This document shows, one piece after another, positions 34,177 through 43,070 of a DNA stretch of 64,000 nucleotides. Every line of letters begins with the position of its first letter. Position 1 is the stretch's first letter. A program made the position numbers and the translations under genes. Source of the stretch: Pseudomonas tensinigenes (GTDB lineage: Bacteria; Pseudomonadota; Gammaproteobacteria; Pseudomonadales; Pseudomonadaceae); NCBI RefSeq assembly GCF_014268445.2, contig NZ_CP077089.1:734501-798500 (forward strand), given 5' to 3'. The notes under the pieces were generated by a model that was given only the letters and a program-made list of their open reading frames with translations, searched no databases and was not told the DNA's origin.

Positions 34177-37116
34177 ATGACCCTGCCCGTGCTTGCCGAA
34201 CTGCCCGCCATTCTCCTGCCGTTGGTCACTCGATCCGAGCAGTCGTTCCGTACGGCCGTCGCCGCGCTGGAAGACGATCACGGCCTGGCGAACTGGACGC
34301 CAGAGCGCTGGGCGCAGTTCGCCCGCGTCACCGCCGCCAGCGAATTCGTCATTGAACAGAGCGTTCGTGACCCTTTGATGTTGCTCACGCTGGTGCAGTC
34401 CGGCGAACTCGACCGGGCCTTCGCGCCGGGTGAATTGTGTGCGCAGATTGCTGCGGCAGTGAACGCCGCGCAAACCGAAGATGAACTCGGCCGCGCCTTG
34501 CGCCGCCAGCGCGCTCGCCATCAAGTGCGGATCATCTGGCGCGATCTCACCCGTCAGGCCGATCTGGTGCAGACCTGCCGCGATCTCTCGGACATGGCCG
34601 ACGCCACCATCGACCAGGCTTATCAATGGTTGTACAGCCGCCATTGCGAACAATTCGGTACGCCGACCGGCCGCCGCAGCGGTGAGCCGCAGCAAATGGT
34701 CATTCTCGGCATGGGCAAGCTCGGCGCCGTCGAGCTGAACCTGTCTTCAGATATTGATCTGATCTTCGCCTACCCCGAGGGCGGGGAGACAATTGGCGTA
34801 AAGCGCTCGCTGGATAATCAGGAATTCTTTATTCGTCTCGGCCAGCGTCTGATCAAGGCGCTGGACCCAATGACCGTCGACGGTTTCGTCTTCCGCGTCG
34901 ACATGCGCTTGCGTCCATATGGCTCGTCCGGCGCGCTGGTGCTGAGCTTCAATGCGCTGGAGCAGTATTACCAGGATCAGGGCCGTGACTGGGAACGCTA
35001 CGCGATGATCAAGGCGCGGGTGGTGGCCGGCGATCAGGTCGCGGGCGCGCAGTTGCTCGACATGCTGCGGCCGTTCGTTTACCGGCGTTACCTGGACTTC
35101 TCGGCGATCGAAGCGCTGCGCACCATGAAGCAGCTGATCCAGCAGGAAGTGCGGCGCAAGGGCATGGCCGAGAATATCAAGCTGGGCTCCGGTGGCATCC
35201 GTGAGGTTGAGTTCATCGCTCAGGCCTTTCAGTTGATCCACGGTGGCCGCGATCTGAGCCTGCAGCAGCGACCTCTATTAAAGGTGTTGAGCACGCTGGA
35301 GGGGCAGGGCTACCTGCCGCCGGCAGTGATCAGCGAGTTGCGCGAGGGCTACGAATTTCTGCGTTACACCGAACACGCGATTCAGGCGATCGCCGACCGC
35401 CAGACCCAAATGTTGCCGGATGGTGCGCAGGATCAGGCGCGTATTGCCTTTATGCTCGGTTTCGCCGACTGGGACGCCTTTCACGAGAAGCTGATGTTCT
35501 GGCGTGGCCGTGTGGCCTGGCACTTCGCCCAGGTGATTGCCGATCCCGACGAGGATGAAGGCGCCGAAAGTGAAGTGGTGGTCGGCGGTGAATGGCTGCC
35601 GCTGTGGGAAGAGGCGCAGGACGAAGAAGCGGCGTGCCGTCAGTTGCAGGAGGGCGGTTTTGCCGATGCGAGCAAAGCCCTGAAAGCGCTGGCCGGATTG
35701 CGCAGCAGCCCGCAATTGCGCGCGATGCAGCGGTTGGGGCGTGAGCGTCTCGATGCCTTTATTCCGCGTCTGCTTGCCCAGGCGGTGGAGCACAACAATC
35801 CCGATCTGGTGCTCGAGCGGGTACTGCCGCTGGTTGAAGCGGTCGCCCGGCGTTCGGCGTATCTGGTCTTGCTGACGGAAAATCCCGGCGCCCTGCGCCG
35901 CTTGCTGACGCTGTGCGCGGCGAGCCCGTGGATTGCCGAACAGATCACGCGCTTCCCGCTGCTGCTCGACGAATTGCTTAACGAAGGTCGCCTGTTCAAG
36001 CCGCCGCTGGCGCCGGAACTGGCCGCCGAATTGCGCGAGCGGCTGACGCGGATTCCCGAAGACGATCTCGAACAACAAATGGAAGCCCTGCGCCATTTCA
36101 AACTGGCGCACCGCTTGCGTGTCGCCGCCTCGGAAATTGCCGGCAGCCTGCCGCTGATGAAAGTCAGCGATTACCTGACCTGGCTGGCCGAGGCGATTCT
36201 CGAGCAAGTGCTGGCCCTGGCCTGGCGCCAGACCGTGGCCAAGTACGGCACGCCGCTGCGCACCGACGGCACCTTGTGCGATCCCGGCTTCATCATTGTC
36301 GGTTATGGCAAGGTCGGCGGCCTGGAACTGGGGCATGGTTCGGACCTGGATCTGGTGTTTATCCACGACGGCGATCCGCAGGCGGAAACCGACGGACCGA
36401 AGTCGATCGATGGCGCGCAGTTCTTCACGCGGCTCGGGCAACGGATCATTCACCTGCTGACGGCGCAGACCAACTCCGGTCAGCTCTACGAAGTGGACAT
36501 GCGTCTGCGCCCATCCGGTGCTTCAGGGCTGTTGGTCAGTTCGCTCGGCGCGTTTGCCCGCTATCAGGAAAATGAAGCCTGGACGTGGGAGCATCAGGCT
36601 TTGGTGCGGGCGCGAGTGCTGGTTGGCAGTCAAGATGTCGGTCAGGCGTTCGAGAAGGTGCGCGCACAGGTCTTGGGTAAACCGCGCGATCTGGCCAAGC
36701 TGCAACAGGAAGTCAGCGAGATGCGCGCAAAGATGCGCGATAACCTCGGCACCAAGAGCACCGCAGCCGGTACAGCGGCAAATGCCTTCGACGCCACGGC
36801 GCCGTTCGACCTCAAGCAGGACGCCGGTGGTATCGTCGATATTGAATTTATGGTGCAATACGCGGCTCTGGCGTGGTCGCAAAGCCACCCGCCACTGCTG
36901 CGTTGGACCGATAACATCCGCATTCTGGAAGAGCTGGAGCACGAAGGGCTGATGCCTGCCGAAGATGCCAGTCTGCTGCGTGAGGCCTATAAAGCCTACC
37001 GCTCCGCCGCCCACCGGCAGGCGTTGCAGAAAGACGCCGGGGTGATATCGGGCGACCAGTTTGCCGAAGAGCGGCGGCAGGTTTTGCGGATATGGCGTGA
37101 GTTGGGGCTAAGCTGA
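34177..37116 (+). CDS. glnE: Glutamine synthetase adenylyltransferase/adenylyl-removing enzyme
   Basis: GlnE (979 residues) adenylylates and deadenylylates glutamine synthetase under PII control. It has two nucleotidyltransferase domains in tandem. The N-terminal deadenylylating domain has GMGKLGAVELNLSSDIDLIF near residues 179-200. The C-terminal adenylylating domain has GYGKVGGLELGHGSDLDLVF near 708-730. Each is followed by a GlnD/PII-uridylyltransferase-like helical domain. The ATG at 34177 follows AAGGA. It corresponds to PA5014 next to aceE. No partner gene follows; the downstream gap is full of REP elements. Confidence 0.97.
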   Translation: MTLPVLAELPAILLPLVTRSEQSFRTAVAALEDDHGLANWTPERWAQFARVTAASEFVIEQSVRDPLMLLTLVQSGELDRAFAPGELCAQIAAAVNAAQTEDELGRALRRQRARHQVRIIWRDLTRQADLVQTCRDLSDMADATIDQAYQWLYSRHCEQFGTPTGRRSGEPQQMVILGMGKLGAVELNLSSDIDLIFAYPEGGETIGVKRSLDNQEFFIRLGQRLIKALDPMTVDGFVFRVDMRLRPYGSSGALVLSFNALEQYYQDQGRDWERYAMIKARVVAGDQVAGAQLLDMLRPFVYRRYLDFSAIEALRTMKQLIQQEVRRKGMAENIKLGSGGIREVEFIAQAFQLIHGGRDLSLQQRPLLKVLSTLEGQGYLPPAVISELREGYEFLRYTEHAIQAIADRQTQMLPDGAQDQARIAFMLGFADWDAFHEKLMFWRGRVAWHFAQVIADPDEDEGAESEVVVGGEWLPLWEEAQDEEAACRQLQEGGFADASKALKALAGLRSSPQLRAMQRLGRERLDAFIPRLLAQAVEHNNPDLVLERVLPLVEAVARRSAYLVLLTENPGALRRLLTLCAASPWIAEQITRFPLLLDELLNEGRLFKPPLAPELAAELRERLTRIPEDDLEQQMEALRHFKLAHRLRVAASEIAGSLPLMKVSDYLTWLAEAILEQVLALAWRQTVAKYGTPLRTDGTLCDPGFIIVGYGKVGGLELGHGSDLDLVFIHDGDPQAETDGPKSIDGAQFFTRLGQRIIHLLTAQTNSGQLYEVDMRLRPSGASGLLVSSLGAFARYQENEAWTWEHQALVRARVLVGSQDVGQAFEKVRAQVLGKPRDLAKLQQEVSEMRAKMRDNLGTKSTAAGTAANAFDATAPFDLKQDAGGIVDIEFMVQYAALAWSQSHPPLLRWTDNIRILEELEHEGLMPAEDASLLREAYKAYRSAAHRQALQKDAGVISGDQFAEERRQVLRIWRELGLS

Positions 37117-37148
37117 AGCACGCCAATGCAGGCAATGAGATTCAAAAG

Positions 37149-37237
37149 GTGGGAGCGAGCCTGCTCGCGAATGCGCAGTGTCAGTCAACATCGATGTTGA
37201 AGGTACTGGCCCCTTCGCGAGCAGGCTCGCTCCCACA
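37149..37237. repeat. REP palindrome pair (GTGGGAGCGAGC class)
   Basis: GTGGGAGCGAGCCTGCTCGC and GCGAGCAGGCTCGCTCCCAC face each other, directly followed by the tandem REP units. Confidence 0.9.
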
Positions 37238-37239
37238 GT

Positions 37240-37508
37240 GATCTGCGGTGAATCGCAGATATGTGGACAGGTGCAAAACCTTGTGGGAGCTGGCTTGCCA
37301 GCGATAGCGGAGTAACAGTCGACAGTCATGTTGAAGGTAACAACCCCATCGCGAGCAGGCTCACTTCTACAATGGATCTGCGGTGAGTCGCAGTTATGTG
37401 AACAGATGCAAAACCATGTAGGAGCGAGCTTGCTCGCGATAGCGGAGTAACAGTCGACAGAAATGTTGAAGGTAATGACCCATCGCAAGCCGCCGGTGTT
37501 CCCACAGT
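37240..37508. repeat. Two tandem REP-plus-linker units (BIME-like)
   Basis: Two direct units of about 125-135 bases each contain GATCTGCGGTGA, CGCAG(A/T)TATGTG, CAAAACC(T/A)TGT and a divergent REP arm. They continue GCGATAGCGGAGTAACAGTC, ATGTTGAAGGTAA and a degenerate inverse REP arm. Because the linker repeats along with the REP arms, the unit was duplicated as a block. Confidence 0.85.
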
Positions 37509-37562
37509 GATTATCGAGGCGGGGAGGCGTAAATGCCTCCCCGGTTCGTTTATGGAAACCAC

Positions 37563-38597
37563 ATGAATATTTTGATCGTTGGGCCCAGTTGGGTCGGTGA
37601 CATGGTGATGGCGCAGACACTGTTTCAGTGTCTCAAGCAGCGCCACCCACAGTGCGAAATCGACGTGCTGGCCCCCGAGTGGAGCCGGCCGATCCTTGAG
37701 CGCATGCCTGAAGTGCGCAAGGCCTTGAGCTTCCCGCTCGGCCACGGCGCGTTGGAACTGGCGACGCGTCGGCGCATCGGCAAATCCCTGCGCGGTCAGT
37801 ACGACCAGGCGATCCTGCTGCCCAACTCGCTGAAGTCGGCGCTGGTGCCGTTTTTCGCTGGCATCCCGAAACGCACCGGCTGGCGTGGCGAGTTCCGCTA
37901 TGGTCTGCTCAACGACGTGCGTACCCTCGATAAAGAACGCTATCCGCTGATGATCGAGCGCTTCATGGCCCTGGCCTATGAAGCCAAGGCCGAGCTGCCG
38001 AAGCCGTATCCGCGCCCGAGCCTGCAAATCGATCCGGTCACCCGCGAAGCGGCGCTGGCCAAGTTCGGCCTGAGCCTTGATCGCCCGGTGTTGGCTCTAT
38101 GCCCCGGCGCCGAATTCGGCGAGTCCAAACGCTGGCCGTCCGAGCATTACGCCAAAGTCGCCGAAGCACGTATTCGCGAAGGCTGGCAGGTGTGGCTGTT
38201 CGGTTCGAAAAACGATCACTCGGTCGGCGAAGACATCCGCGCGCGGTTGATCCCGGGCCTGCGTGAAGAATCGGTCAACCTCAGCGGCGGCACTTCGCTG
38301 GCCGAGGCCATCGACTTGATGTCCTGCGCTGACGCGGTGGTCTCCAACGATTCCGGTCTGATGCACGTTGCCGCCGCGCTGAACCGCCCACTGGTCGCCG
38401 TCTACGGCTCGACCTCGCCGGGTTTCACTCCGCCGCTGGCCGAGCACGTTGAAGTGGTCCGTCTGGGCCTCGATTGCAGCCCGTGCTTCGACCGTACCTG
38501 CCGTTTCGGCCATTACAACTGCCTGCGCCAGCTGATGCCGGACGCCGTCAACGATGCCTTGCAGAAATTGCAGGGCTCTGTGGTCGAGGTTCATTAA
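37563..38597 (+). CDS. waaF: LPS heptosyltransferase II
   Basis: WaaF (344 residues, GT9) adds the second L-glycero-D-manno-heptose to the LPS inner core from ADP-heptose at the cytoplasmic face of the inner membrane. It begins MNILIVGPSWVGDMVMAQTLF, the family signature. It carries the donor-binding segments PGAEFGESKRWP and VSNDSGLMHVAAAL, and ends with the CSPCFDRTCRFGHYNCL motif. The ATG at 37563 matches the family start; the frame extends 30 bases upstream. It is first in the core operon, and waaC starts one base after its stop. Confidence 0.97.
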   Translation: MNILIVGPSWVGDMVMAQTLFQCLKQRHPQCEIDVLAPEWSRPILERMPEVRKALSFPLGHGALELATRRRIGKSLRGQYDQAILLPNSLKSALVPFFAGIPKRTGWRGEFRYGLLNDVRTLDKERYPLMIERFMALAYEAKAELPKPYPRPSLQIDPVTREAALAKFGLSLDRPVLALCPGAEFGESKRWPSEHYAKVAEARIREGWQVWLFGSKNDHSVGEDIRARLIPGLREESVNLSGGTSLAEAIDLMSCADAVVSNDSGLMHVAAALNRPLVAVYGSTSPGFTPPLAEHVEVVRLGLDCSPCFDRTCRFGHYNCLRQLMPDAVNDALQKLQGSVVEVH

Positions 38598-38598
38598 G

Positions 38599-39660
38599 TT
38601 GCGGGTATTGCTGATCAAGACTTCATCGCTGGGCGACGTGATTCATGCGTTGCCGGCGCTGACCGACGCCGCCCGTGCCATTCCCGGGATCAAATTCGAC
38701 TGGGTCGTGGAAGAAGGCTTCGCCGAGATCCCGACCTGGCACCCGGCCGTTGGCAAGGTGATTCCGGTGGCGATCCGCCGCTGGCGCAAAAACATCTGGA
38801 AAACCATCACCAGTGGCGAATGGAAACGCTTCAAGCAAAGCGTGCGCGCGAACAAATACGATTTGGTCATCGACGCTCAGGGGCTGCTGAAAAGTGCCTG
38901 GCTGACCCGTTATGTCAAAGCGCCGGTGGCCGGACTCGACAAAGGTTCGGCCCGCGAGCCGATGGCTTCGCGTTTCTATGATCGCAAACTGGCTGTGGCC
39001 CGTGGTCAGCACGCCGTCGAGCGGGTGCGGCAGTTGTTCGCCATCGCCCTCGGTTACGACTTGCCCAAAGGCCTGGGCGATTACGGTCTGAACGTCGAGC
39101 GTCTGGTCGAGTTGCCGCGCAAAAACGCCTTTGTGGTGTTCCTCCACGGCACCACCTGGGACACCAAACACTGGCCGGAAAGTTACTGGCGTGAGCTGAC
39201 CGAACGCGTCGGTTATCTCGGCGTCGGCGTCAAGCTGCCGTGGGGCAACCCGCAGGAAAAGGCCCGTGCCGAGCGTATCGCTGCCGGCTTCAAACATGCC
39301 GAAGTGCTGCCAAAGCTCAATCTGGCCGGCGTCGGCAAAGTCCTCGCCGGTGCGCAAGCCTGCGTCGCGGTGGACACCGGTCTCGGCCACTTGGCCGCGG
39401 CGCTGGATGTGCCGACCATTTCGCTGTTCGGCCCGACCAACCCGGGCCTGACCGGCGCTTACGGCAAGTTGCAGATTCACCTGGCCAGCGATTTCCCGTG
39501 CGCGCCGTGCCTGCAAAAGAAATGTACCTATCAACCGACCGCGCAGGATGCCCGTCAGTTTGACCTGAAGCGTGAACAGCCTCTGTGCTTCACGCGTCTG
39601 AACCCCGAGCGTGTCGCCAGCCGACTGAGCACGTTGTTAATGGCTGAGGAGCTGCGCTGA
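38599..39660 (+). CDS. waaC: LPS heptosyltransferase I
   Basis: WaaC (353 residues, GT9) attaches the first heptose to Kdo of the inner core. It opens MRVLLIKTSSLGDVIHALPAL from a TTG start at 38599, one base after the waaF stop; an in-frame ATG at 38554 lies within waaF and gives an unrelated extension. Donor-site features are FLHGTTWDTKHWPESYW and VAVDTGLGHLAAALDVPTISLFGPT. Its stop overlaps the waaG ATG by one base, which suggests coupled translation. Confidence 0.97.
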   Translation: MRVLLIKTSSLGDVIHALPALTDAARAIPGIKFDWVVEEGFAEIPTWHPAVGKVIPVAIRRWRKNIWKTITSGEWKRFKQSVRANKYDLVIDAQGLLKSAWLTRYVKAPVAGLDKGSAREPMASRFYDRKLAVARGQHAVERVRQLFAIALGYDLPKGLGDYGLNVERLVELPRKNAFVVFLHGTTWDTKHWPESYWRELTERVGYLGVGVKLPWGNPQEKARAERIAAGFKHAEVLPKLNLAGVGKVLAGAQACVAVDTGLGHLAAALDVPTISLFGPTNPGLTGAYGKLQIHLASDFPCAPCLQKKCTYQPTAQDARQFDLKREQPLCFTRLNPERVASRLSTLLMAEELR

Positions 39661-40781
39661 TGCAATTGGCATTCGTCCTGTACAAATATTTCCCGTTTGG
39701 TGGTTTGCAGCGCGACTTCATGCGCATCGCCCTCGAATGCCAGAAACGCGGGCACCAGATTCGCGTCTACACACTGATCTGGGAAGGCGACGTGCCGCCC
39801 GGTTTCGAAGTGCTGGTGGCGCCGGTCAAGGCGTTCTTCAATCATCGCCGCAACGAAAAGCTCAGCGCCTGGATGGAAGCGGATCTGGCCAAGCGCCCGG
39901 TTGATCGCCTGATCGGCTTCAACAAGATGCCGGGTCTGGACGTTTACTACGCTGCCGACGGTTGCTTCGAAGACAAGGCGCAGAACCTGCGCAATTCGCT
40001 GTACCGCCGCTGGGGCCGCTATCGCCACTTCGCCGAGTACGAGCGCGCGGTGTTCGCCAAAGACGCGAAGACCGAAGTGTTGATGATTTCGGAAGTGCAG
40101 CAGCCGCTGTTCATCAAGCATTACGACACGCCGCTGGAGCGTTTCCACCTGCTGCCACCGGGCATTGCCCAGGATCGTCGGCGTCCCGCGGATGCTGATG
40201 AAATCCGCGCCGGTTTCCGCGCTGAATTCAATCTCAAGGATGACGAACTGCTGCTGGTGCAGATCGGCTCCGGCTTCAAGACCAAAGGCGTTGATCGCAG
40301 CCTGAAAGCGCTGGCGGCATTGCCCGCTGAGCTGAAGAAACGCACTCGATTGTTTGTAATCGGCCAGGATGACCCCAAATTATTCCAGATGCAGAGCGCC
40401 ACTTTGGGTCTGGGCGATAACGTCACGTTCCTGAAAGGGCGCAGCGATATCCCGCGTTTCCTGCTCGGCGCCGACCTGTTGATCCATCCGGCGTATAACG
40501 AAAACACCGGTACGGTGTTGCTCGAAGCGCTGGTTGCCGGTTTGCCGGTGCTGGTCAGCGCGGTCTGCGGTTATGCCCATTACATTGCCGAGGCCGATGC
40601 CGGGCGAGTGCTGGACGAGCCGTTCGATCAGGCGCAGCTGACGCAATACCTGACTGAAATGTTGAATGATGACGCTGCACGCGCGGCCTGGAGCCGCAAT
40701 GGTCTGGCCTTCGCCGAGACGGCCGACCTCTACAGCATGCCGCAGCACGCGGCCGATGTGATTCTGGCGGAGCACGCTTAA
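39660..40781 (+). CDS. waaG: LPS core glycosyltransferase WaaG (GT4)
   Basis: A 373-residue GT4 enzyme that adds the first outer-core hexose; in Pseudomonas WaaG is thought to transfer GalN/GalNAc-type sugar rather than glucose. It begins MQLAFVLYKYFPFGGLQRDFMRIA. The donor-side Rossmann half has QIGSGFKTKGVDRSLKALA and the EX7E-type motif NENTGTVLLEALVAGLPVL. It overlaps waaC and waaP by one base at each end. Sugar identity is inferred from the family only. Confidence 0.94.
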   Translation: MQLAFVLYKYFPFGGLQRDFMRIALECQKRGHQIRVYTLIWEGDVPPGFEVLVAPVKAFFNHRRNEKLSAWMEADLAKRPVDRLIGFNKMPGLDVYYAADGCFEDKAQNLRNSLYRRWGRYRHFAEYERAVFAKDAKTEVLMISEVQQPLFIKHYDTPLERFHLLPPGIAQDRRRPADADEIRAGFRAEFNLKDDELLLVQIGSGFKTKGVDRSLKALAALPAELKKRTRLFVIGQDDPKLFQMQSATLGLGDNVTFLKGRSDIPRFLLGADLLIHPAYNENTGTVLLEALVAGLPVLVSAVCGYAHYIAEADAGRVLDEPFDQAQLTQYLTEMLNDDAARAAWSRNGLAFAETADLYSMPQHAADVILAEHA

Positions 40782-41587
40782 TGAAGTTGATGCTGGCTGA
40801 ACCGTTCAAAAGCCTTTGGGCCGGGCGCGATCCGTTCGCCGAGGTCGAAGGCTTGCAGGGCGAGGTATACCGCGAGCTGGAAGCACGCCGGACACTGCGC
40901 ACGGAAGTCGACGGTAACGGATTTTTCGTCAAGATCCACCGTGGCATCGGCTGGGGCGAAATCTTCAAAAACCTGCTGACCGCCAAGCTGCCGGTACTCG
41001 GCGCAGGCCAGGAGTGGAAGGCTATCCAGCGTCTGCAGGAAGTCGGCGTGCCAACCATGACCGCCGTTGCGTACGGCGAGAAGGGCAGCAATCCGGCGGA
41101 TCAGCACTCGTTCATTGTCACCGAAGAGCTGGCGCCGACCATCAGCCTGGAAGACTTCAGCATCGACTGGGTCAAGCAGCCGCCGGAGCCAAAACTCAAG
41201 CGTGCGCTGATCGCTGAAGTCGCACGCATGACCGGCATGATGCACCGCGCCGGCGTCAATCACCGCGACTGCTACATCTGCCACTTCCTGTTGCACACCG
41301 ATAAACCGGTGACGCCGGAAGATTTCAAACTCTCGGTGATCGACCTGCACCGTGCCCAGACCCGCGCGAAGATCACTCAGCGCTGGCGCAACAAGGATCT
41401 GGCGGCGCTGTATTTCTCCGCGCTGGACATCGGCCTGACCCGCCGCGACAAACTGCGTTTCCTCAAAGGCTATTTCCAGCAACCGCTGCGCCAGATTCTG
41501 GCTGAGGAAGCGCCGCTGCTGAACTGGCTGGAAGGCAAGGCCAACAAGCTCTACGCGCGTAAACAGCGTTACGGGGATGCGCTCTGA
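40781..41587 (+). CDS. waaP: LPS core heptose(I) kinase
   Basis: WaaP/RfaP (268 residues) phosphorylates heptose I of the inner core with ATP, a step essential for outer-membrane integrity in P. aeruginosa. The kinase-like fold is recognisable from the conserved lysine in GFFVKIHRG, the catalytic loop NHRDCYICHFLL near residue 161 and the metal-binding VIDLHRAQ near 187. The start overlaps the waaG stop by one base and the end overlaps the next kinase gene by one base. Confidence 0.96.
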   Translation: MKLMLAEPFKSLWAGRDPFAEVEGLQGEVYRELEARRTLRTEVDGNGFFVKIHRGIGWGEIFKNLLTAKLPVLGAGQEWKAIQRLQEVGVPTMTAVAYGEKGSNPADQHSFIVTEELAPTISLEDFSIDWVKQPPEPKLKRALIAEVARMTGMMHRAGVNHRDCYICHFLLHTDKPVTPEDFKLSVIDLHRAQTRAKITQRWRNKDLAALYFSALDIGLTRRDKLRFLKGYFQQPLRQILAEEAPLLNWLEGKANKLYARKQRYGDAL

Positions 41588-42321
41588 TGGCGGGTTGGAC
41601 TCTTGAGCCGCAATACAGTGAGCTCGCCGAAGATTTCGGCAGCCTCGAAGCGGTATTTGCGTTGCAGGGCGAGCGCCTGACCCGTGACCCGCTGTCGGAA
41701 GTGATTCGCGTGCAGCGCAACGGCGTCAACTATTACGTCAAACGCTATGTCGGCGCCGGTAAAGGCTTGCGCCGCTACCTCGGCAAGCCGCGAGTGAAGA
41801 TGGAATGGCAGAACCTCAAGCGCTTCGCCAAGTGGGGGATTCCCACGGCTGAGGTGGTGGCCTGGGGCCTGGAGCGACGCGGTGCGGCCTATGATCGTGG
41901 TGCCATGATCACGCGCGAATTGCCCAACACCGAAGACCTTTCGGCGCTCGCCGAGCGCAAGGATCCGAAACTCAAGGATCGCGCCTGGGTTGACGACGTC
42001 AGCCGGCAACTGGCCGGTTATACCCGGACGATGCATGATCACCGATTTACCCATAACGATCTGAAATGGCGCAACCTGTTGATCGATGATCAGGCGCGGA
42101 TATTTCTGATCGATTGCCCTAACGGCGAGTTCTGGCGCGGCTTCTGGCTCAAGTATCGGATCACCAAGGATCTGGCCTGTCTCGATAAACTCGCCAAATA
42201 CCACCTGTCCAATACCCAACGCCTGCGCTTCTATAAGCAATACCGCCAGTGCGATCGGCTTGATAGCGCCGACAAGAAACGGATTCGGCACGTGGTGAGA
42301 TTTTTCGAGGGACGCGAATGA
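41587..42321 (+). CDS. wapP: LPS core kinase-like protein, WapP type
   Basis: A 244-residue kinase-fold protein of the lipopolysaccharide kinase (Kdo/WaaP) family. Visible motifs are the lysine in NYYVKRYVG, the catalytic loop THNDLKWRNLLI and the metal-binding FLIDCPNG, all with the expected residues, so it is probably active. Its position right after waaP matches P. aeruginosa wapP (PA5008), proposed to phosphorylate heptose II. It overlaps the next gene by four bases (ATGA). The exact phosphorylation site is inferred from synteny. Confidence 0.85.
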   Translation: MAGWTLEPQYSELAEDFGSLEAVFALQGERLTRDPLSEVIRVQRNGVNYYVKRYVGAGKGLRRYLGKPRVKMEWQNLKRFAKWGIPTAEVVAWGLERRGAAYDRGAMITRELPNTEDLSALAERKDPKLKDRAWVDDVSRQLAGYTRTMHDHRFTHNDLKWRNLLIDDQARIFLIDCPNGEFWRGFWLKYRITKDLACLDKLAKYHLSNTQRLRFYKQYRQCDRLDSADKKRIRHVVRFFEGRE

Positions 42322-43070
42322 CTGATTTTCTCGCTGCTGAGGACCGTGCGCTGCTTGAGCGTCATGGTCTCGGCACTTTTGACGCGCTTTGGACGAAACA
42401 GCTTGAGGCTGTGGACGAACCCAATACCGCCCGTGGCGGTTGGAGCAGTGTCTTCCGTCTGGACCTGGAAGGGCAGGGTTATTACCTCAAGCGCCAGAGC
42501 AACTACCTGACGCGGACCTTGCACGCACCTTTCGGCGAGCCAAGCTTTGCCCGTGAGTTTCGCAATATCAGTCGCTATCGCAAGCTCGGTATTCCGGCGC
42601 TGCAAGCGGCGTTTTTCGGTGAGCGCAAGGTTGATGGCGAAGTCCGCGCGATCCTGCTGACCCGTGCGCTCGATGGCTGGAGCGATCTGGAATCGCTGCT
42701 GCAGCGTTGGGCGCAGCTCAGTGCTGCACAGCATTCAACCATCCTCAAGGCTTGTGGCTTGCTGGCGCGGCATCTGCACGGTGTGCATCAGGTACACGGC
42801 TGCTTCTACCCCAAGCATATTTTTCTGCGGGCCACCGGTGACGGGTATCAGGCGCAATTGATCGACCTGGAAAAGACCCGGCCTTTGTTGTTCGGCATGC
42901 GTGACCGGATCAAGGATCTGGAGCCGCTGCAACGCCGCGCGCCGGAATGGAACGAGGCGCAACTGCGTGAATTGCTCGCGGCTTATCTCGATCAGCCCGC
43001 CGATAGCTCGCTGCTCGACAGCTGGCTCGCCCGGCTGACCGCGCGCCGCAGTCACAAGGAGACCCGCTGA
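42318..43070 (+). CDS. wapQ: LPS core kinase-like protein, WapQ/InaA type
   Basis: A 250-residue member of the InaA/lipopolysaccharide kinase family. The ATP-site lysine is in GYYLKRQSN, and the metal-site aspartate in QLIDLEKTRP. The catalytic loop reads VHGCFYPKHIFLR, with Cys where the neighbouring WapP-like protein has Asp (HNDLKWRN). It may therefore use an altered mechanism or be a pseudokinase; I recall a similar HGC form in InaA proteins. The syntenic position matches PA5007 (wapQ). It is coupled to both neighbours by overlaps of four bases and one base. Confidence 0.82.
   Translation: MTDFLAAEDRALLERHGLGTFDALWTKQLEAVDEPNTARGGWSSVFRLDLEGQGYYLKRQSNYLTRTLHAPFGEPSFAREFRNISRYRKLGIPALQAAFFGERKVDGEVRAILLTRALDGWSDLESLLQRWAQLSAAQHSTILKACGLLARHLHGVHQVHGCFYPKHIFLRATGDGYQAQLIDLEKTRPLLFGMRDRIKDLEPLQRRAPEWNEAQLRELLAAYLDQPADSSLLDSWLARLTARRSHKETR

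Larger units (their letters stand above)
37117..37562. other. glnE-waaF gap filled with REP elements
   Basis: The 446-base gap holds a REP doublet (37149-37237) and two tandem ~125-base REP-plus-linker units (37240-37508). Only the last ~50 bases before waaF are unique. I see no clear promoter for the LPS operon. Confidence 0.7.
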
